A stretch of DNA of 64,000 nucleotides from Hyaloraphidium curvatum (taxonomy: Eukaryota > Monoblepharomycota > Hyaloraphidiomycetes > Hyaloraphidiales > Hyaloraphidiaceae). Within the stretch, counting starts at the first letter, position 1; the number at the start of each line of letters is the position of its first letter. The stretch lies in assembly GCA_025558095.1 (NCBI GenBank), contig JAIVFI010000011.1, positions 620,001-684,000 on the forward strand, in the 5' to 3' direction. The notes below the pieces were generated by a model, which was given only the letters and a program-made list of their open reading frames with translations, did no database searches and was not told the DNA's origin. This document shows positions 57,201 to 64,000 of this stretch, one piece after another. The translations under genes and the position numbers were made by a program.

Positions 57201-60200
57201 CGCGCAGAGCTACGATATTGCATTGAAGCTGCATATGCTGGAAGACGTGCAGAGCTTCTATGAAGGCTTTGGCGCCGAAGGCGGACCGCCCGACAGACTG
57301 CAGAACCTAGTCAAGCTCTTTGAGAGCAGAGTCGACATCACGGTTCCGTCGCATCGAGTTCAAGAGCCCCTCTTGGATTTGCGCAGGGCGTTACTGGGTG
57401 CCATGTGTGGATTTGACGGCACGATTGCAGCAGACACTTGGCTGACTGCGTCACTGGACAGCTCTACCCGAATGCATGCGGTCAACTCAACTCAGCACAT
57501 GGCTGGTGTTCATCTGGAAACGGGTCGCCTGTGGCTCAAGAGCGCCAAGATCGCTCGGAAGGCTGGATACTTCCAGGCCGCCTACAGCGATATCCTTCAC
57601 GCGGCAAAGGTGGATGCGCCGTTTTTGCAAGTCGAGAAGGCCAAATGGATGTGGAGCCAAGGTGACAAGTACCGGGCGCTGACGGACCTCAACCGTTTCG
57701 TCCAATCGCGCGCTGCTGGTTCGGATGCTGCTCAGGGTCAGCCCGGGAACAGCCTTGCGACACAGCCGGCCCGCTTCCTGGATCCTACCTCGGACAAGTT
57801 TGTGCGCGCCAAGGTGAGCGTAGTCGGCAGTTTTGCGGCGGAAACGCTCCAACTTGGGTCAAGGGTCACCTCCTTCTGGCGCGCTGGATGGAAGAGACCA
57901 GCGGAGGTCAGACGTCCGCCGTCATTGCGCAATATGAGAAAACCACCCGAGAGCACGCGTGAGTTCTCGGTGCGCCAGGCTGGCTTTAGTTTCTAATGAC
58001 GACTGCAAGATGGGAGAAGGTCTACTTCTACTTGGGGCGCTACTACATCAAGCTCCTCGAGAACGAGAGGGCTAAAGAAGCGGCCGCATCCAAGAGCAAT
58101 CCTGGGCAGCGCTCGTCGGACAGGTGCAGATTGCCACTGACTGCGCCGGCACTGCTTGCTGACGCTAGTTGCAGCTATGCGATGACGTTGCAGATCGTCA
58201 AGATGTTTTCCAGAGCTCTACAGCACGGCACAAAGTACATCTACCAAACGATGCCTCGCATGCTCACGCTTTATCTTGATCTCGGCAACATCGCGGGCAT
58301 GACCTCTTACGAAGCCAAGTAGGGAAGGGTCGCCGTCGGTGTTTGAGTCTCATCTGACCGGTTCGCAAAGCCAACCGCAGCAGTCCAAGGATCAGACTTT
58401 CCACGCAATGAACAAGCATATGCGGAAGGTCGTCGGCTACCTTCCTGCGTATCAGGTATGCCCGTCACACGGAGCCTACTCTCGGTCGATTCGCTAAGCA
58501 ACGACGCAGTTCCTGTCCGCTTTCCCTCAGATTCTGTCTCAGATTTGCCACCGCAACCCGCTCGTCTTTTCTGTTTTGGAGACCATCATGATCAATGTGC
58601 TTACCGCATACCCACAGCAAGGGCTGTGGCAGCTCATTCCGGTCTCGAAGAGCACTTTCAGCGCGCGGGCCAAGCGGGGCGAGCAGGTCTTGAACAAGAT
58701 CAAGGTACAGATCTTTGCTCGATCACGTTCCTTGCAGCTTCTGATCCCGACGTCCTTAGAGTGATCCCGTCTCGAGGCAGTACTCTTTGGTGACCCTTGA
58801 AAAGCAGATTGAGGCGAGTCTTGTCGATGCTCCGCACTCCAAATCCCGGCTAAAATGCTGCTTCCTCATTGTGCAGGAATTCAGGAGGATCACGGATGAG
58901 CTGCTACATCTCGCCCAATACAAGGATGTTGCAAACCCGAAGGCCACGAGCTTCAGCATCAGCCGGGACTTCAAGAACCTTCACAAGGCTTCTCACCTCA
59001 GCATGATTGTTCCAATGCAGTCGCTCATGTCGGTCAACATGCCTTCGGATAACCAGACGGTTGCCAACCACTCGCCTTTCGGGAAAGACTTGGTCACGAT
59101 CCAACGTAGGTGCCGCCGTGCTTCTCGCGGTTTGCAGCTCTTCAAGTCCGCGACAGGTTTCATGGACGAGGTGGAGGTAATGCCGTCCCTCGTCAAGCCC
59201 AAGAAGATCGCCATTTTGGGAAGCGACGGGAAGAAGTACTTTTTCCTGTGCAAGCCTTCCGACGACCTCAGAAAGGACGCGCGGTTGATGGAGTTCAACA
59301 CCCTGGTCAACCGGCTGCTGAAGAAGAATCCGGAAACACGGAAGCGGCGGTTGTGTGAGTGTTCTGTGGGCGTCGAGAGCATGCCGGACTCAAGACTCGA
59401 GCCGTGCAGACATCCGGACCTACTTCGTCACACCGTTGAACGAAGATTCGGGGATGATCGAATGGGTGAACAACCTTGTTGGCTTCCGAAACATCATCGC
59501 GAACCACTGGAGCAGGAGGAGCCTTCAAGTGCACGTAGGTTTTCGGCGTTCGCTCTTTGGTCCCCTCCAAACACTGTTCTACAGGCTCAGGAAGTGAAGG
59601 ACGCTTTCGAGAGACAGGTCAAGGCCGAGAAGGACAATCGTCCGAAAGATGCGGTGGCCTCGTTCAAGGCACTGTTGCTGAGGTGAGTGCTCTTCCCTCC
59701 GACCACGGCGGCGCTAACGGGCCACCTGCAGATACCCGCCCGTGTTCCACGAATGGTTCCTGGAAACGTTCCCTGAGCCGAACGCGTGGCTCGCAGCCCG
59801 TACGGCCTACACTCGGACCTGCGCCGCGATTTCGATGGTCGGATACGTCGTCGGTCTCGGGGATCGCCACGGCGAGAACATCCTTTTCGATTCCACAAAC
59901 GGTGACACAGTTCACGTCGATCTGAACTGCCTCTTCGAGAAGGTGAGCCGATCATACGTGCCGCGCGTTCCACGCGTTGCACTAACGTCCCTGTGTTCCT
60001 TAGGGCCTGACCTTTGAGCGGCCAGAGAGAGTGCCATTCCGCCTCACCCAGAACATGGTCGACGGATTCGGCACGACTGGCGTCGAGGGGATGTTCCGCA
60101 AGTCCTGCGAAGAAACCATGCGCGTTCTGCGAACCAACAAGGACTCTCTGATGAGTGTGCTCGAGACCTTCACGCACGACCCGCTCCTGGAGTGGAAGAA

Positions 60201-60487
60201 GGCCAAAATGGTGCGTGCGCAAGTCGCAGCATCTATTCCGACGCTCACGAACGACACCTTAGGTTCAAGAACGCGACTCGCTTGAGGTCCGCAACGAGTC
60301 TGCCATACGGAGCTTGGCCGCGATCAAGACCAAGCTGGACGGCATCATCTCCAGCAAGAGCAGCTCGTCCGCCGCAGGATCGGGGCTCCCGCTTTCCGTC
60401 GAGGGCCAGGTCCGCGAGCTCATCAGCAGCGCGACCGACCTCTTCAATCTCAGCATGATGTACGTAGGATGGGCGTCGCACTTGTAA
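51281..60487 (+). CDS. ATR: ATR/Mec1/Rad3 checkpoint kinase (PIKK)
   Basis: This is the longest gene in the window, about 9.2 kb with at least 15 short introns, from [20 protein letters not shown] to the TAA at 60485. ATR senses RPA-coated single-stranded DNA and starts the replication checkpoint. The N-terminal two thirds are helical HEAT-type repeats; a UME-like region lies near 54280-54640 ([18 protein letters not shown]). The FAT domain covers about 56400-58000, with RLWLKSARIARK-like [20 protein letters not shown] and [19 protein letters not shown]. The kinase begins [20 protein letters not shown], then [20 protein letters not shown] (ATP-binding Lys), the catalytic loop [12 protein letters not shown] and [10 protein letters not shown] in place of [23 protein letters not shown] and the C-terminal FATC ([15 protein letters not shown]) are diagnostic for ATR rather than Tra1, TOR or ATM. 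Only the ends and the domain order are firm; not every splice was fixed. Confidence 0.92.
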
Positions 60488-60580
60488 TGTATGTGCGGAA
60501 ACGACCAGCGAGATTCGAGCCGACGTTCACGCGGCTCGCGATCACACTCGCTCCATGATCAGGCCGCTGGCACTACGCGG

Positions 60581-61179
60581 ATGTCCTACTTCGCGATCGT
60601 TGGAACGCGTGATGGTCCAATATTCGAGGCCGATTTCGGCCCGACGCGGCCGGACGTGCCGGCGCGAATGAAAGAGGAGAACAAGCATTTGAACCAGTTC
60701 ATCGTCCACGCTGCACTCGACATGGTGGACGAGATCATGTGGAACACGAAGGAAATGTACGCTGTGTACGCTTCCTTACCTGGCGGTCGGCTCACTCCCC
60801 GACCGCGATGGACGCGTCGCTTGGGCAGGTACCTGAAGACGGTGGACAAGTTCAACGAGTGGTTCGTCTCTGCCTACGTGACCGCGACCGGTATGCCCCG
60901 AATTCGAGCTCAACGAGAGCCGTTCCTTACCTGGGCGCAAGGGATGAGGTTCATGCTGCTGCACGAAGCTTTAAAATCGGACGACATCAAGAACTTCTTC
61001 TTCGAATGCCACGAGCTCTATCTCAAGGTCTGGAGCCTCTCGAAGCATCTACAGATACAGCGACTGACAAGCAGGCACGCCAGACCCTGCTGAACCCCCT
61101 GTACGACATCAACGCGCCCATCCTGTCTCCCATGTTCGAGACGAAAGTCCGAGCTCTTCACAAAAAGTACCTCACTTGA
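60581..61179 (+). CDS. TRAPPC2: TRAPP complex subunit 2 (sedlin/Trs20)
   Basis: Four exons encode the small longin-fold subunit that joins the TRAPP tethering complexes in ER-Golgi traffic. The start is [19 protein letters not shown]. Splicing gives [20 protein letters not shown]-type sequence, then [20 protein letters not shown], then [33 protein letters not shown] and finally [19 protein letters not shown] with a KKYLT end. All match sedlin in order and length (about 140-150 residues). The first donor (GTACGC) is weak but is the only choice that keeps the conserved [11 protein letters not shown]. It starts 93 bp after the ATR stop on the same strand. Confidence 0.93.
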
Positions 61180-61287
61180 CCGTGACTCCAGGAAAAGGCG
61201 AGACATCGCGCCGATGCAGTTGGCCGGCCGCGGCCCACATACCGGGTGATGAGGTCGCAATGAGCCTGCCACCGCACACGGTACCCG

Positions 61288-62526
61288 TTACACGGTCACG
61301 AGGATGATTCCTCCTCGCCCATCCTTCATGGTTCCGAGGGAGTAACGGTAACCTTGCGTGGCAAGGAACCCTTCGACTGGTTTGGCGAGCTGGAGGCCAC
61401 GGGCCGAGTGATTGCCGGAGCCAATGATTATCTTCAGCGTCCCCGTGGCGCGCCGGTCTGCCAGCATATTCAGATGCGATTGGAGGGCGTTCACCGCTTC
61501 CTGGGGATGCAGGCCGTGCAAATCGAGCTCCATGAGGCTTCCACCCGAGTTTCGCTGCTGTAGAATCTCCTCGGCCGCCTCGCCATGGAGCGTCTGGACC
61601 ACCTCGTTGAGCTCCCGCCCGCGCCGGGCCATCTCGGCGGCCGCAGCGCCCGCTCCCCTGCGGTAGAGCTCGGCGGCAAGCTGGAAGTAGCGGTTGCGGA
61701 TCGCAGCTTGCTGGAACGCGTGTTTCCGGGCCTCCAGATAGAGCCTCTCCACGTTTGCCCCGGTGGCCCGCCACGAAAGGTCGCGGTCGTCCACCTTGAC
61801 GGGCCGTTTTGCATGCCTCGGTTCGGCGGCTGCTCCAGATCGGGCTCCTGGCCCGGCGTGGGTTTCCGTCTTCGTTCTGCCCGCGAACGCGTTCGACGGG
61901 AACAAGAATCCTGTTTGAGGAGGTCCCCGTGGAGCCTTTGTGTGAACGTTCCCGGCGGGCAGGGCCGGAAAGTCGTCCGCAGAGGGCAAAGCGTAGGCAC
62001 GCGGCGTCTTTGAATAGTCCTTTTCGGCAGGAGCTACGGAATCGAAAGAGATGTCGTGACGGAACTCGCACCGCGACCCCTTCAGACAGCCGCCGGGAGA
62101 CAGATTGAAGCGGCAAATGAAATCGTCCATGGCATGTGAGAAGAGGCAATCCGATCGCGCACAATGTCCTGCGAGCAGGTGACGGCAGACGGCTTTCTTG
62201 GGTTTGCCGGACTGCGCCCCAACGCCGAACAACTCGTCCATAGTCCGTGACAGGCTGAAGTTGTTGCCGGCAAGCACCGTGGACAGCTTCCGTGAGTCCA
62301 CGTCCGGAAAGCAGGACGCGAGCATGTCCAGCGGCGACAGCACATGCATATGGCTCCCCTGCCCGTCATCCTGCCAAAGATCCTCGTCCTCGTTGTCTGC
62401 CAAGTCCGCAAGAGCATCTTCCTTGTCCGAAGCCGGGCCATCGTCAATCCGGGCTGCAGCTGGGTACGCGAAACTCTCCGGCGCGAATTCCGCCACATCG
62501 TCCAGATTCAGGCCAGAGAACGCCAT
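61288..62526 (-). CDS. CCCH zinc finger, DUF1771 and Smr domain protein
   Basis: This single-exon ORF has 412 residues from MAFSGLNLDDVAEFAPESF. Residues 60-100 look like a CUE-like helical segment (SPLDMLASCFPDVDSRKLST). Two CCCH-type fingers follow: CRHLLAGHCARSDCLFSH and CRFNLSPGGCLKGSRCEFRH. DUF1771 is around residues 250-320 (ARKHAFQQAAIRNRYFQLAA). The Smr domain ends the protein: LMELDLHGLHPQEAVNAL (LDLHG motif) and IIIGSGNHSARG (GxGxHS). Smr domains act as RNA nucleases; CUE-Smr proteins of yeast cut mRNA at stalled or collided ribosomes, so a no-go-decay role is plausible. It is convergent with TRAPPC2. Confidence 0.9.
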   Translation of the reverse strand: MAFSGLNLDDVAEFAPESFAYPAAARIDDGPASDKEDALADLADNEDEDLWQDDGQGSHMHVLSPLDMLASCFPDVDSRKLSTVLAGNNFSLSRTMDELFGVGAQSGKPKKAVCRHLLAGHCARSDCLFSHAMDDFICRFNLSPGGCLKGSRCEFRHDISFDSVAPAEKDYSKTPRAYALPSADDFPALPAGNVHTKAPRGPPQTGFLFPSNAFAGRTKTETHAGPGARSGAAAEPRHAKRPVKVDDRDLSWRATGANVERLYLEARKHAFQQAAIRNRYFQLAAELYRRGAGAAAAEMARRGRELNEVVQTLHGEAAEEILQQRNSGGSLMELDLHGLHPQEAVNALQSHLNMLADRRATGTLKIIIGSGNHSARGLQLAKPVEGFLATQGYRYSLGTMKDGRGGIILVTV

Positions 62527-62712
62527 TCGACGGCGATTGCCGACTTCAGAACAAGACAGAGATCAGTGCCTGGCCGAAGCGGCCCCTGCCCCTTTGCCAG
62601 GGATCCGGGGGCAAATAGCGAGGGCGTCGGGCAAAGGCATGCTCAAAGGTGCGCAAGTATAGTCCACCACGCCGCGTGAACTGTCCCGAGTTTCGCCTCG
62701 CTGACGGTAGCC

Positions 62713-63454
62713 ATGCCCCTCCGTCTTGCGCCTTTGGCGCGCGCCTCGGCCGCGCTCCTGCGCCCCGCGTTTGCCGCCCCGCGGACCGCGTTTGCGCGCG
62801 CCGCCCGGCCCGCGGCGTTCGCGCGGACATACGGTGAAGCCTTGGCGCGCCAATGCCCCCGATTGAGCTAACAGAACGCCATGCGGATGTCATGTCGTGC
62901 TCGTTTTGCAGCCACGCGAAAGTACACGCCGGAGCACGAATGGGTGGAGGTGACGGACGGCATCGCTACCGTCGGGATCACGGACTACGCTCAGAAGGCG
63001 CTCGGGGACGTCGTCTACATCGAAGTGCCCCAGGTCGGCAAGAAGGTCGCGAAGAAAGGTGGCATCTGCCTTGTTGGCGTTGGAACTCTGCTGATCCCGG
63101 CCTTTCTCGCACGTGGAACTCGGACCTTCCCTTCTCGGCCCGGTCTCCCTGGCGTCTGCGTACATGCTTCGGCAGATATGATCGGTGCTGTTGAAAGTGT
63201 GAAGGCGGCGTCGGACATCTACGCTCCCCTGTCCGGAGAGGTCGTGGAGGCAAACTCCGAGCTGGAGGGGTCGCCGAGCCTGATCAACGAGGAGCCCTAC
63301 GGCCAGGGTGGGTCGACAGGAAAAGTAGTCTTTGAACCAGGCTAATGCCTTTTACGACGTAGGTTGGCTGTGCAAGATGAAGATTTCCGACCCGGCCGAG
63401 CTCGAGGGCCTGATGGACGACGCTGCATACGAGAAGCACACGGCTTCGGACTGA
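62713..63454 (+). CDS. GCV3: Glycine cleavage system H protein, mitochondrial
   Basis: Four exons (62713-62833, 62912-63058, 63176-63307, 63363-63454) give 163 residues. H protein carries the lipoyl arm that shuttles the aminomethyl group between the P, T and L proteins of mitochondrial glycine cleavage. The first 40 residues are a presequence rich in Arg and Ala (MPLRLAPLARASAALLRPAF). The mature protein starts around TRKYTPEHEWVEVTDG. The lipoyl-lysine is in GAVESVKAASD; then IYAPLSGEVVEANSELE, PSLINEEPYGQGWLCKMK. Each splice restores these strings exactly. Confidence 0.95.
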
Positions 63455-63712
63455 ACTGCCATTTACATCTCACTCCATTTGCATCCTGCATGTGACTTGC
63501 TCGCCTTCGAAGACTTTTCGGTTGGGGTTGGGGGCGGTTCAAGGAGACCGGGCAGCCGGTTCGGTAGACAGAGGGCAGGTTGCTATGTATATGGGTACCG
63601 GGCGGACCCAAGGACACTGCTGCCATCTCCTTCAGCTTTGGCGAAGAATCTGCCAATTCGAAAAGGGCAGATCGTGGTTGTGGCGGGGTCGTTCGTCCCC
63701 CAGTTCCGATCA

Positions 63713-64000
63713 ATGTGCGGTATCCTGGTGCGTGTCCGCAGCCCATCGCCGGACACGGGCCAGTATGCATACCGATGCGAAAGCTTCGTCGAGGACTTCA
63801 TCTCGCGACGGGGTCCGGACCACCAGGGATCGCATCGCGTCGAATGTGGAGACCTTTGGCAGATTGCGTTCTCCGCGACGGTGCTGCACCTCCGGGGGGA
63901 CCTGTGCAGGCAGCCGGTCGTCACAGCTAGCGGCAACGTGCTATGTTGGAACGGGGAGCTCTTTGGAGGTCTGCCCGGCGCGGAGGCGCGCGAGGCCAAT
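63713..64000 (+). CDS. Asparagine synthetase domain protein (ASNSD1-like), 5' part
   Basis: An ORF starts with MCGILVRVRSPSPD at 63713 and is open to the window edge (96 codons). Cys2 is the nucleophile of class II glutamine amidotransferases. RRGPDHQGSH, FSATVLHLRGD and LCWNGELFGG correspond to the amidotransferase core (RGPD, ...LRG, NGE). The divergent spacing fits the ASNSD1 family (asparagine synthetase domain-containing protein 1) rather than true ASNS. The C-terminal synthetase domain lies outside the window. Confidence 0.85.
   Translation, partial: MCGILVRVRSPSPDTGQYAYRCESFVEDFISRRGPDHQGSHRVECGDLWQIAFSATVLHLRGDLCRQPVVTASGNVLCWNGELFGGLPGAEAREAN

Noticed and set aside
51281-60487. Tra1/TRRAP or TOR as identity of the giant kinase
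   Set aside because: Catalytic DRHGEN and HVD residues are intact, unlike Tra1, and the [14 protein letters not shown] segment, FAT sequence and length match ATR.

Overview
The window is nuclear DNA from a eukaryote. It is GC-rich and gene-dense, and most genes are broken by very short GT-AG introns of about 38 to 75 nt with CTRAY-like branch sites near the acceptor. The best clue to the organism is the histone H3 gene at 9631-10188: its reconstructed protein carries SSAIGALQE and ends RGERS, as fungal H3 does. Secreted Ser/Thr-rich and cysteine-rich proteins, a Baeyer-Villiger monooxygenase, F-box genes and an MYND gene also fit a fungus. A long CEP135-like coiled-coil gene and a SUEL-type lectin domain hint at an early-diverging, possibly zoosporic lineage. 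That last point is inference, and I cannot name the species.

Layout. Positions 1-5800 hold genes for secreted proteins, including a 1,413-residue protein joining a carbohydrate-binding-type cysteine region, a Thr-rich linker, a SUEL-type lectin domain and a large helical C-terminal region. Positions 6490-12600 hold an Oxa1-type mitochondrial insertase, a divergent histone H4/H3 pair and a flavin monooxygenase; a 367-bp near-identical inverted repeat brackets the insertase and histones. Positions 13000-25950 hold another secreted protein, an alpha/beta hydrolase, an MYND gene, a first large GC-rich repeat element, an NmrA-like protein and several unknown proteins. Positions 26160-39200 hold an ankyrin protein, a DUF2009 protein with a B-box-like zinc motif, a GPATCH1-type splicing factor, a 2OG oxygenase, a beta-lactamase-like hydrolase, a second inverted copy of the large repeat and a membrane protein. 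Positions 39700-64000 are mainly housekeeping genes: F-box, CEP135-like, TRM5, a LIG4-like DNA ligase, the ATR checkpoint kinase, TRAPPC2/sedlin, a CCCH-Smr protein, glycine cleavage H protein and the start of an ASNSD1-like gene.

Themes. Many neighbours are head to head with 110-390 bp between their starts (H4/H3, DUF2009/GPATCH1, 21229-23795/23919-25142, TRM5/ligase, small ORF/ATR), which suggests shared promoters. ATR and the DNA ligase lie together and both belong to DNA-damage responses. Splice sites were set by reading frame, consensus and family conservation, not by transcripts. I recognised no tRNA, rRNA or CRISPR array.
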